DNA of 64,000 nucleotides from PALSA-505 sp963762615 (lineage in GTDB: Bacteria; Actinomycetota; Actinomycetes; Streptosporangiales; Streptosporangiaceae). The position numbers and the translations under genes were made by a program. The notes beneath the pieces are model-generated. The model worked only from the letters and a program-made list of their open reading frames with translations, made no database searches and had not been told where the DNA came from. Location of the stretch: assembly GCA_963762615.1 (NCBI GenBank), contig CAVXLG010000005.1, positions 1-64,000 on the forward strand, in the 5' to 3' direction. The first letter of the stretch is position 1. Each line of letters starts with the position of its first letter. Positions 42,566 to 50,073 of the stretch are shown here, piece by piece.

Positions 42566-43257
42566 CCTGCGACGAGAACGGCCCGCTCGCCGCGTCGGGC
42601 AGTCCGCGCGGATCGTGTCAGCGGTACATGACGACCGCGTTCCCTCCGCCCCGCAGCCCACCACGACCGTCCAGGGACCGGTACCGGGCGAACCCGGCGA
42701 CCGACCACTGCGGCGCCGGGTGCCGCGCGCCGCTGCGGGCAGGCCCGGCCCGCCCGGGTACTAGCCGGGCCGCTGGCCGTCCTTCGCCGGCGCCGCCTTC
42801 ACGCCGGCTTCAGATCCGAGGACTGCCGCCGTCGTCCCTGACGCGCTGCCTTCCATACTCGCGCGCGACGCAGACGACGAGCCGGCGCGCTGACAAGCCG
42901 ATCAGACAGGAATTGCATTCCTCAGACTGGCTGTACACCCGGAACTCACACCGTTATTTTTCGCCGGGAACGTCGAGGTGATGGGTGCCTATCTGCCGGC
43001 GGCGCCCTGTCTTTATCGATCCCCGAGCTGGCCGGCGCGCAGGAGATCGTTCACCGGTGGTGGACTTCATCAACGGCCTGGCCCGGCCTGGCTTCCGCAA
43101 TCCTTCACTCACAGTGACGAGCCACGCTGGCCCAGGTTATCGGCGTGCCGGAAGGGCCGGTCACTTTGTACTTTTGCAGAAATTTCGCAGGCGTTGATCT
43201 TGCGATATTGGGTTCTATTTACCAATATGTTACGTGCTCTGTACAACGAGGGGAGCC
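42566..43257. other. Intergenic region; ends in an AT-richer promoter-like patch
   Basis: No supported gene. Near 43190-43245 the sequence becomes AT-richer (TTGATC/TTGCGA, TATTTACCAATATG), plausible as the native promoter of the S53 protease before the IS66 insertion separated them. Confidence 0.4.
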
Positions 43258-43265
43258 GAGCCTTC
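43258..43265 (+). repeat. Target-site duplication, left copy (GAGCCTTC)
   Basis: The octamer recurs at 45408-45415, exactly abutting the element's other end. Eight-base duplications are characteristic of IS66-family insertions. Confidence 0.85.
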
Positions 43266-43312
43266 GTAGCTATTCAGCAAGCATCAACGTCGTGCTGTGA
43301 CGCGGCTGTGAG

Positions 43313-43720
43313 TCATCTTTGCTGTTCGTCTTTTTCGGGAAGCTCGTCAGCGTGGCGCAGTATGACCTTCCACTCGCCGTTTTCACGGCGGTAGGCCTGG
43401 GTGCAGCGCAGTGTCCTGGGCTGCGGCTGATCACCGGCGTGACGGGTCATGTGCTCCAGATCGACGGTGCAGGCGAGGTTATCGCCGACGACCGTCACGA
43501 TGTTCTCCGCGGCGCGATCGGTGGCCTTGATGCCGGCGGCGGCCCAGTCGAGCCGCGCGCTGACCTGTTCCCAGCCTCGTTCGTAACCGCCGAACGCGCC
43601 CATGATCACCACGTCATCGGCGTGTGACCAGAGTGCCTTGAAGGGTTCGGGCCGTCCTTCGACCAGGTCGCCCAGGGCCTGCTGGCACCGGAAGATGAAA
43701 CGGTCCCAGTCGCTGTCCAC
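43313..43720 (-). CDS. SnoaL/DUF4440-like protein carried inside the IS66 element
   Basis: 135 residues from GTG 43720. Seen: DRFIFRCQQALGDLVEGRPEPFKALWSHADDVVIMGAFGGYERGWEQVSARLDWAAAGIKATDRAAENIVTVVGDNLACTVDLEHMTRHAGDQPQPRTLRCTQAYRRENGEWKVILRHAD. This is a full NTF2-fold DUF4440/SnoaL_3-type domain ending in the W-K-V-x-L-R-H-A motif. It sits 64 bases downstream of the transposase stop on the same strand and inside the inverted repeats, so it would move and be transcribed with the element. The role is unknown; a stress or detoxification pocket protein is a guess. Confidence 0.85.
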   Translation of the reverse strand: MDSDWDRFIFRCQQALGDLVEGRPEPFKALWSHADDVVIMGAFGGYERGWEQVSARLDWAAAGIKATDRAAENIVTVVGDNLACTVDLEHMTRHAGDQPQPRTLRCTQAYRRENGEWKVILRHADELPEKDEQQR

Positions 43721-43784
43721 GGGTAGATGATGCCAAGGCGCGCAGGTGACCGGAAGCCTTGCGCGGGACCCGCGCTGGATTGCG

Positions 43785-45296
43785 TTATCCCGATGGTTCG
43801 AGACCGGGCGGTAGCCAGGCGTGGCCGTGGAAGAGATCCCGGAGGGCGTCGAGTTTGCTGCGGTCCCATTTGGCGGCGGTGGACAGGCAGGACTGGACGA
43901 TCGCGAAGTCGGCGAGTCCTTGCAGGGTGCGCCAGCAGCCTCCGGAGCTGCGCTGCTGGACCTTGACCGGCCGGATGGTCCTTTCGGCCTCGTTGTTGGT
44001 GAAGATGTCCAGGTCGGGGCGGGTGGCGAAGCGGAGGATCAGGTCCTCGAAGTGCAGGAACCGGCGGGCGATGCGGCGGCCGTCCTTCGCGGTGGCGGTG
44101 CGACGGTACAAGTTGGCGGCGAGCCCGTCCGCGGCGAGTGCCCGGTAGCGGGTGACCAGGTTCTCCAGGGCATCAGCGTCGAGGGCGGACTGCCCGGCCT
44201 GGCGGGCGGCGGCCGCGGCGTCGCGGGCCTGGACGAGCAGGGATGCCATGCGCTCTGCCCAGTCCTGCTGGCCGGGCTCGAAGTCGTACAGGCTTTTCAG
44301 ATCCCGCAGCAGATGGGCTCCGCACCAGGCGTGCAGCGCGTCCGTCAGGTGCTCATACCCGGCGTAGCCGTCCCGGACGATGATCCCGGTATAGCCGGGC
44401 AGCACGCCGCCGGCGTCGATCGCCTCCGCCGAGCGGTCCCCGGTATGCATGCGGGTCAGGTACGCGGTGCAGGCCAGGTGCACGTACCGGGTGCCGCCGG
44501 ACGCGCGGGCCGGAGTCTCATCCGCGTGCACCGCCTGGGCCGTCTTCAGCAGCTCCCGCACGCGATCCATGAACCCGCTGGCCTCCACCAGCGCGGCGGC
44601 CTTCCCGCGGACGCCGGCCATCCATCCCGTCGAGACCGCAACCCCCGCGAGCTGGCACAACAGCACCGTGGACCGCCAGATGGGGATGTGATGCCCGCAG
44701 GTCAGGTTCGCGGCCTGCGCGTGCGCCTCCGGGCCGAAGCTGGCCCGGGCCCGCACGCGCGGCGGCAACTCGCCCTCGGTCACCGTCCCGCAGCACGGGC
44801 ACGCCTTGGCCTGCGCCACGTACTCGGTCACCGTCGGCGCGGGCGCCGGCCGGATGTCGGTGACCTGGTGACGACGCTGCGCCAGCACGCCCGCGCCAGC
44901 CAGGTCCTTCCCGCAGCCCCGGCAGGCGGCCGGCGGGAACCAGCACCGCTCATCGGGGTCATCGACCAGGCGCATCGTCGTCCCCGGATCACCCGGCTGC
45001 CTCCCCGGCCGCCGCTTTCCCCGCTCCCGCAGCGACCGGTCCTTGCCCCTCTTCCCATACGGGCTGTCCGATGAGGGGGGCCGCGAGGACGTGAACGAAT
45101 CCCTCCCGGCCTGCCGCTCCAGCTGCTCCACCCGGGCCGCCAGCTGCTCATCCCGCGCAGTCAGCTCCGCCACCCGGACGGACAGCTCAGCAATGAGCCG
45201 GTACGCCTCCGCGAGCCGCGTCGCCAGCTCGGCATGCGGCAACGCTGCCAGCTCCTCCGCAGAAGGAACCCCCGGCACATCGGACACGACAAGCAA
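43785..45296 (-). CDS. IS66-family transposase (TnpC type)
   Basis: 503 residues, complete. N-terminal coiled coil (LATRLAEAYRLIAELSVRVAELTARDEQLAARVEQLE), basic spacer KRGKDRSLRERGKRRPGRQPGDPG, zinc-ribbon Cys pairs (CRGCGKDL, ACPCCGTV), then the DDE domain: VHADETPARASGG (D), GIIVRDGYAGYEHL (D), and NNEAERTIRPVKVQQRSSGG (E) near the C-terminus. This is the architecture of IS66 TnpC in the subgroup that lacks tnpA and tnpB. Confidence 0.93.
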   Translation of the reverse strand: MLVVSDVPGVPSAEELAALPHAELATRLAEAYRLIAELSVRVAELTARDEQLAARVEQLERQAGRDSFTSSRPPSSDSPYGKRGKDRSLRERGKRRPGRQPGDPGTTMRLVDDPDERCWFPPAACRGCGKDLAGAGVLAQRRHQVTDIRPAPAPTVTEYVAQAKACPCCGTVTEGELPPRVRARASFGPEAHAQAANLTCGHHIPIWRSTVLLCQLAGVAVSTGWMAGVRGKAAALVEASGFMDRVRELLKTAQAVHADETPARASGGTRYVHLACTAYLTRMHTGDRSAEAIDAGGVLPGYTGIIVRDGYAGYEHLTDALHAWCGAHLLRDLKSLYDFEPGQQDWAERMASLLVQARDAAAAARQAGQSALDADALENLVTRYRALAADGLAANLYRRTATAKDGRRIARRFLHFEDLILRFATRPDLDIFTNNEAERTIRPVKVQQRSSGGCWRTLQGLADFAIVQSCLSTAAKWDRSKLDALRDLFHGHAWLPPGLEPSG

Positions 45297-45407
45297 TCAT
45301 CGTCATCCCGGCCCGTCAGTCAACTACCCGCCACGGCCTGCCGCGACCCGACAGGCGGCCCCGCCAAATGACCAGCTATAACGCCACGACGCTTGCTGAA
45401 TAGCTAC

Positions 45408-45415
45408 GAGCCTTC
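45408..45415 (+). repeat. Target-site duplication, right copy (GAGCCTTC)
   Basis: Matches 43258-43265 on the same strand; together they bracket the IS66 element. Confidence 0.85.
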
Positions 45416-45483
45416 GGCATCGCCCGCGGTCACGGCGGCAGGCCGACTGTCTCGGGCCGATAAGTCACGAAGGAGCAATCAGC

Positions 45484-48420
45484 ATGAGCACTTGGTGTTC
45501 GCTGCGGCGGCTGCGGCTGTCCGTAGCGCTGTTGGCGGTCGGGGTGGCCGCCGGATTAGTGCTGCCAGCCACGGCCGCCGTGGCGGGCCAGCACGGCTCG
45601 CCGGGGATGTCACAGACCCCGCTGCCCGTCCGGGACGGGTCGGCGCGGGATCGTGGCCCGTACAACCCTTCTCAGACCATCCGGCTGGCCATCGGCCTGA
45701 AGCCCCCAAACATGACCGCTGAGCAGCAGTTCCTTCGTGAACTTCAGACCAAGCACTCACCGTTGTTCCACCGGTTCCTGACCCCGGCGGCCTGGACCGC
45801 CCGCTTCGGCCCGAGCGCTGCCGCGCAGAATGCGGTGGTCTCCTGGGCCAGGGGAGCCGGCCTGTCCGTGACGCACCTGTACTCGAACCGCCTGGTCGTC
45901 GACCTGGCCGGGTCGGTCGGCGCGATAGAGAAGGCGCTCGGTGTCCAGATCAGCAAGTACCGGCTCCGCGGCAAGACCTTCTTCGCCAACAACCACGACG
46001 CGGTGCTTCCGGCGTCGCTAACGCACGTCGTGGAATCGGTGGAGGGCCTGTCCGACCTGCAGACCATGTTCCCCGCCTCGCGCACGGCGCACGAGTCCGC
46101 CAGCCCCGCGTACGTGCCGGGTCCCGTCGCCGCCCTGGGCGCCCACGCGGCGGCCAACGGCAGCCGCGCCAAGCTGCGCGCGGCGCTACGGGCTACCGCC
46201 GCCGGGAAGCACCGGAGCGCCCACGGCCCGAAGGTGCACATCACCGACGGTGCCTACGACCCGACGGACATCTACAGCTCCCAGGCGTACGACTACAACG
46301 CGCTCTATGACCAGGGCCACTGCTGTAACCCGCTGGCTAATGCGGGCAGCTCGCCGGCCCAGTCGTCGATCGCCATCGCCACCTTCGGCTCTCAGCAGAT
46401 CAGCGATATGACCGGATTCCAGAGCCAGTACCCGTATCTCGCCTACAACGTCCAGGAGGTGAACATCGACGGCACCCCGGCGTGCTGCGACGCCGAGGGG
46501 ACCATGGACATGGAGTGGTCCACCGCCATGTCCAACAGCTTCGGCTCGTTCCAGGACACCGCCAAGGTGTACCTCTACGACGGCGCCAACTTCAACGACG
46601 CCACGTTCACCGACATGTACAACCAGATGGTCACCGACAACGCCGCCCGGGTGTTCAGCACGAGCTGGAGCTGTACCGAGTTCTTCGGCTGCAACTCCTC
46701 GGAGATGAGCACCAGGGACGCCATCTTCAGCGAGATGGTCGGCCAGGGATGGACCCTCGTCGCGGCTTCGGGAGACCGGGGCGCCTACGACGACTGTTCC
46801 CACCTGGCGGTCAGCTTTCCGGCGTCCGACCCGAACGTGGTCGGCGCGGGCGGGACGGAGCTGAGCCTGAGCTCCGGGCCGGTCTACGACGGCGAGGTCG
46901 CCTGGTCCGGCGGACCGGACGGTTGCAGCTCCAACGACGGTGGCAGCGGCGGCGGCTGCAGCTCGGAGTTCTCCGCCCCCTCGTTCCAGTCCGACCAACC
47001 GTGTGGCAGCGGGTCGCGGGCCGTCCCGGACATCTCGCTGAACGCGGACTGGTTCCACGCCCCGCAGAACATCTACTTCGAAGGCGCCCTGAGCGGGAAC
47101 GGCGGGACCAGCATCGTCGCACCGGAACTGGCCGGGTTCTTCGCCCAAGAGGATTCATACCTCCTGGCCGAGGGCAGCATCTGCGGGTCGGGCTCGTCTG
47201 CGTGCGCTCCCATGGGGAACGCCAACTTCCCGCTCTACGAGACGGCGCTCGACGGCGCGCCGCACAATCCCTACTACGACATCACCTCCGGCTGCAACAG
47301 CAACGACGTTGGTACCGGGTACTGCGCGGGCACCGGCTACGACCTGGTGACCGGGTGGGGCTCGGCCAACATGCTGCAGCTTGCCTGGGCGTTCAACTGG
47401 CACCTGCTGGCCGATGACGGCCGCCCGGTCGTCACGTTCTCCGGGCCGGTAGCCAGCCACTGGTACAACACCGACCAGACGATCGGGATCAACGTCGCCG
47501 ATACGGGCGGCGGATTCCCGGCCAGCGGTGTCGCCGGGTTCAGCGACGCCTGGAACACCGACCCCGGCGATCCCACCACCGAGGCGACGCCAGGCTCTGG
47601 CAACTCGTTCTATAACGGCCCTGAGTTCGTGAACGCCACGAGCGGCTCCCTGGACCTGGCGGCGGAGGGGCAGGGGTGCAACACGGCCAACGTCGAGTCC
47701 TGGGACAACATGGGCCTGCAGTCCGGTGACGTCACCGACGGCCCGCTGTGCTACGACTCGGTGCCGCCGAAGATCACCTCGGCGCCCACCGTCAAGCTCA
47801 AGAACAACGTCGGCCCGGTCAAGTCGACGGTCCCGGTCACCGTCCAGTGGAAGGACACGGACGCGACGAGCGGCGTCAACCACTCCACGCTCTACCAGAG
47901 CAAGGACGGCGGCGCCTACACCAAGGTCGCCACCACCACGGCCCAGAGCACCACGCGCGACCTCACGCCCGGGCACACCTACCAGTTCAAGGTCACCGCG
48001 ACCGACAACGCTGGCAACATCAGCGCCGGCAAGTCGGGCAGCAGCTACAAGCTGTCGCTGATCCAGGAGAACTCGGGCGCGGTCAAGTACTCGACCGGCT
48101 GGACGCGGCAGAAACTCACCGGCGCCAACGGCGGCTCCGTCGAGTACGCCACCGCGGCCGGGAAGACGGCGACACTGTCCTTCACCGGCGTCCAGGCCGC
48201 GTGGATGTCCACCCAGGGCCCCACGCGGGGATCGGCTTCCGTCAAGCTGGACTCCGGGACCGCCACGACCATCAGCACCCATGCCAGCTCGCCCAAGACC
48301 GCGGAGATCGTCGATGTGGTCTCGGGCTCGCCTGGCTCGCACAAGCTGGTCGTCAAGGTGCTCGGCACATCGGGTCATCCGCAGGTCGACATCGACGCCT
48401 TCATCGTTCTGGCTGGATAG
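45484..48420 (+). CDS. Secreted S53 (sedolisin/kumamolisin) serine-carboxyl protease
   Basis: 978 residues; GAAGGAG lies upstream of ATG 45484. Signal peptide at residues 1-35 (LRRLRLSVALLAVGVAAGLVLPATAAVAG). Pro-kumamolisin activation domain at about 55-200 (IRLAIGLKPPNMTAEQQFLRELQTKHSPLFHRFLTPAAWTARFGPS). Catalytic domain at about 250-640: E338 and D342 in AEGTMDMEW, and Ser 543 in GNGGTSIVAPELAGF. The Ca2+-site region DITSGCNSNDVGTGYC...GYDLVTGWGS follows. The C-terminal 330 residues are Ig/fibronectin-like (VTVQWKDTDATSGVNHSTLYQSKDGGAY, TPGHTYQFKVTATDNAGN). It should degrade extracellular protein at acid pH after autoprocessing. The IS66 insertion ends 76 bases upstream. Confidence 0.93.
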   Translation: MSTWCSLRRLRLSVALLAVGVAAGLVLPATAAVAGQHGSPGMSQTPLPVRDGSARDRGPYNPSQTIRLAIGLKPPNMTAEQQFLRELQTKHSPLFHRFLTPAAWTARFGPSAAAQNAVVSWARGAGLSVTHLYSNRLVVDLAGSVGAIEKALGVQISKYRLRGKTFFANNHDAVLPASLTHVVESVEGLSDLQTMFPASRTAHESASPAYVPGPVAALGAHAAANGSRAKLRAALRATAAGKHRSAHGPKVHITDGAYDPTDIYSSQAYDYNALYDQGHCCNPLANAGSSPAQSSIAIATFGSQQISDMTGFQSQYPYLAYNVQEVNIDGTPACCDAEGTMDMEWSTAMSNSFGSFQDTAKVYLYDGANFNDATFTDMYNQMVTDNAARVFSTSWSCTEFFGCNSSEMSTRDAIFSEMVGQGWTLVAASGDRGAYDDCSHLAVSFPASDPNVVGAGGTELSLSSGPVYDGEVAWSGGPDGCSSNDGGSGGGCSSEFSAPSFQSDQPCGSGSRAVPDISLNADWFHAPQNIYFEGALSGNGGTSIVAPELAGFFAQEDSYLLAEGSICGSGSSACAPMGNANFPLYETALDGAPHNPYYDITSGCNSNDVGTGYCAGTGYDLVTGWGSANMLQLAWAFNWHLLADDGRPVVTFSGPVASHWYNTDQTIGINVADTGGGFPASGVAGFSDAWNTDPGDPTTEATPGSGNSFYNGPEFVNATSGSLDLAAEGQGCNTANVESWDNMGLQSGDVTDGPLCYDSVPPKITSAPTVKLKNNVGPVKSTVPVTVQWKDTDATSGVNHSTLYQSKDGGAYTKVATTTAQSTTRDLTPGHTYQFKVTATDNAGNISAGKSGSSYKLSLIQENSGAVKYSTGWTRQKLTGANGGSVEYATAAGKTATLSFTGVQAAWMSTQGPTRGSASVKLDSGTATTISTHASSPKTAEIVDVVSGSPGSHKLVVKVLGTSGHPQVDIDAFIVLAG

Positions 48421-48433
48421 CAGCACAACCGAA

Positions 48434-48470
48434 GGCCAGGGCCGGCGCATAGCGCTGGCGGGCCCTGGCC
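48434..48470 (+). terminator. 10-bp perfect hairpin after the sedolisin gene
   Basis: GGCCAGGGCC at 48434-48443 pairs with GGCCCTGGCC at 48461-48470, with a 17-base loop that can itself fold (GGCGC/GCGCT). It starts 14 bases after the stop. No T-run. Confidence 0.65.
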
Positions 48471-48920
48471 GGCGCGGCCTGGCGGCGGCGTGCACTCGCT
48501 CGGATGCCAAGGGCGGTTGCCGGTGACGGGACCACCCGGTTGTTGCAGTTCGGGGTTGCAGTGTCCGTCCACCAGCGTCTGCCGGTGTCTGCAGATGCGC
48601 CATGACCTGACCAGAAGACCATAACCGGCGCCGGATAGAGCGTATTAGCGAAGTGATAATCCGCTGGTCTGATTTGCATGCGAGTCCCGCTATACAGCGG
48701 CAGCAGCAGCTGCTCCTGGCTGCCGGGCTCTGTGAGCGGGTGACGGATCCAGGGTCGATGTCGCTTGGCTTGCTTCCCGGGGTCGAGGATGATGTCATCA
48801 ACGCTGCCTGTGTGTGCGCCCCTTTCGGGCCGGAATTCCGCCGTTGAAACATGCCCGGATGGTGCGGCTGGAATGCGCTGAAGACTGACGATAGAGCGTC
48901 CGGCTTGTCGCGCCGGCGGG
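48471..48920. other. Intergenic region, no gene supported
   Basis: The gap between the convergent sedolisin and DUF5134 genes. A 64-codon frame at 48653-48847 has no recognisable product and poor initiation signals, and is not annotated. Confidence 0.4.
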
Positions 48921-49682
48921 TTAGAGCATGAGGATGAGCATGTAGCCCATGGTGATGCTCATCGCGATCTTGCCGAAAGCGGCGAGCGCGGGCGCGAGCG
49001 CGGGCTTGCCGACCGGTTCGCTGTGCCGGGTAACGCTGGCGGCGTGTCGGGTGATGCTGGCGGCTGGCGCGGCGAGGGCGCCGCCATGATAGTGAAGGGG
49101 CGCGGCCGCCGGGACGGCCGCGGCCGGCTGCGGCTCGCGGCTCCTGCCCGGGTCTGCTGTGGTGGCTCTGGCCCGGACCAGGGTTGCCAGCCGGTCGGTG
49201 GTCCACATGATGTAGCCGAGCATGAACAGCGCGAGGACGACCGCGAGCGCCGGGAAGCTGCCCGCTGGGCTGGCGGATGCGGTCATGCCGGCCATCGTCA
49301 TCCCGCTGCCCGCCCGCTGGGGGCTCGCATCACGAAGCGGCAGGAGCATGTAGACCATCGCGATGCATTCGATCAGGTGGGGCACCGGGAAGCGGCAGCG
49401 TGTGCTGCCGGGGATGCCGGGGCCAGGGGCGCCGGTGGCGTGCCAGCCGAACCACGCTGCCCAGATGCCGAAAACGGCTGCCCACGCGCGGCCGGGCAGC
49501 ACGTTGAGCTGCGGGACGAGCATCCCCGCCATCGCGGCGCCCATCACCGCGTGAAGCGCGTCGGCATCGAGTTCGGTTGCCCGGCTCCGCAGCCGGGAGA
49601 CGGCCAGGCGGCTGGCGCAATAGGCGGCGGTCACGATCATGAGGGCCGCGAAGGCGCCTGCTAGCCAGGACGGCCCGGCCAT
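48921..49682 (-). CDS. DUF5134 multi-pass membrane protein of the copper island
   Basis: 253 residues from ATG 49682; longer frames upstream run through the repeat array and are rejected. It has five to seven hydrophobic segments (WLAGAFAALMIVTAAYCASRL, DALHAVMGAAMAGMLVPQLNVLPGRAWAAVFGIWAAWFGW, HLIECIAMVYMLLPL, FPALAVVLALFMLGYIMW, IAMSITMGYMLILML). Met- and His-rich stretches (HAVMGAAMAGM, GSGMTMAGMTAS, LHYHGG, SITRH) could bind copper at the membrane face. DUF5134 proteins recur beside actinobacterial copper genes. It is divergent from the Cu-ATPase across the 22-bp repeat array. Confidence 0.72.
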   Translation of the reverse strand: MAGPSWLAGAFAALMIVTAAYCASRLAVSRLRSRATELDADALHAVMGAAMAGMLVPQLNVLPGRAWAAVFGIWAAWFGWHATGAPGPGIPGSTRCRFPVPHLIECIAMVYMLLPLRDASPQRAGSGMTMAGMTASASPAGSFPALAVVLALFMLGYIMWTTDRLATLVRARATTADPGRSREPQPAAAVPAAAPLHYHGGALAAPAASITRHAASVTRHSEPVGKPALAPALAAFGKIAMSITMGYMLILML

Positions 49683-49795
49683 GTCAGTGCCCTGCCGGGG
49701 AGCTGCCCGGCAGGAACCAGTTCTCATGGCGGCGCATAATGGCACGAGGCTAATGGGATGGCCGCAGCCCGCGCAAGCGTGAAAGCATTCCGGTA

Positions 49796-49883
49796 AACCC
49801 CTCTTATGGTTTCCGCAAACCCCACCGGGGTATGGCGGGAACCCCCGGATGGTATGCGGTGAACCCCGGCCGGGTATCGGCGC
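49796..49883. repeat. Four tandem 22-bp repeats in the copper-island divergent promoter
   Basis: Units begin at 49796, 49818, 49840 and 49862, each opening with AACCCC and carrying a GG(T)TAT-like core about 8-10 bases later (unit 2 is AACCCCACCGGGGTAT; unit 4 is AACCCCGGCCGGGTAT). The period is exactly 22 bases, two helical turns. Units 2 and 4 contain a C-rich/G-rich dyad resembling CsoR/RcnR-type operators. The array lies between the DUF5134 and Cu-ATPase starts and probably binds a metal regulator cooperatively; the CsoR gene at 55681 is the natural candidate. Confidence 0.7.
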
Positions 49884-50073
49884 GGCAAATACCAGCGCTA
49901 AAAGGCCGCCCGGTATTGCGGCGGCTTTCGGTGGTGGGTAGATTTCCGGTGCGGCAGCACCTGCCGGTGCTCGCCGGTGCCAGCAGCACGACCCGCCCGG
50001 CATGAGTCTCGCGTGCTGGGCAACGGTGCCCTGCGGGGCGGCTGGCCGGTCCGGGCTGGAGGGCGGCTTTACA

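Larger units (their letters stand above)
43266..45407 (-). mobile_element. IS66-family insertion sequence carrying a SnoaL-like passenger gene
   Basis: 2142 bp. Perfect terminal inverted repeats GTAGCTATTCAGCAAGC at 43266-43282 and, complemented, 45391-45407; similarity continues inward with small gaps (ACGTCGTG/GCGTCGTG). An 8-bp duplication flanks both sides. The GTA termini and 8-bp duplication are IS66 hallmarks. Contents: one tnpC-type transposase, no tnpA/tnpB, and a 135-codon SnoaL-like gene between the transposase and the left end. Intact ends suggest recent activity. Confidence 0.88.

Noticed and set aside
42566..43257. Possible gene in the 690-base gap before the IS66 element
   Set aside because: Open frames have poor codon texture and no family match, and none has a credible ribosome-binding site.
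43821..45074. 417-codon plus-strand ORF inside the IS66 element
   Set aside because: Antisense of the transposase; it lacks any recognisable product and ribosome-binding site.
47155..49206. 683-codon minus-strand ORF across the sedolisin 3' half and flank
   Set aside because: Shadow of the protease coding strand; no motifs, and it bridges two unrelated intergenic regions.
49819..49880. CRISPR-like repeat interpretation of the 22-bp units
   Set aside because: There are no spacers: the units are contiguous, only four in number, and sit in a divergent promoter with no cas genes nearby.
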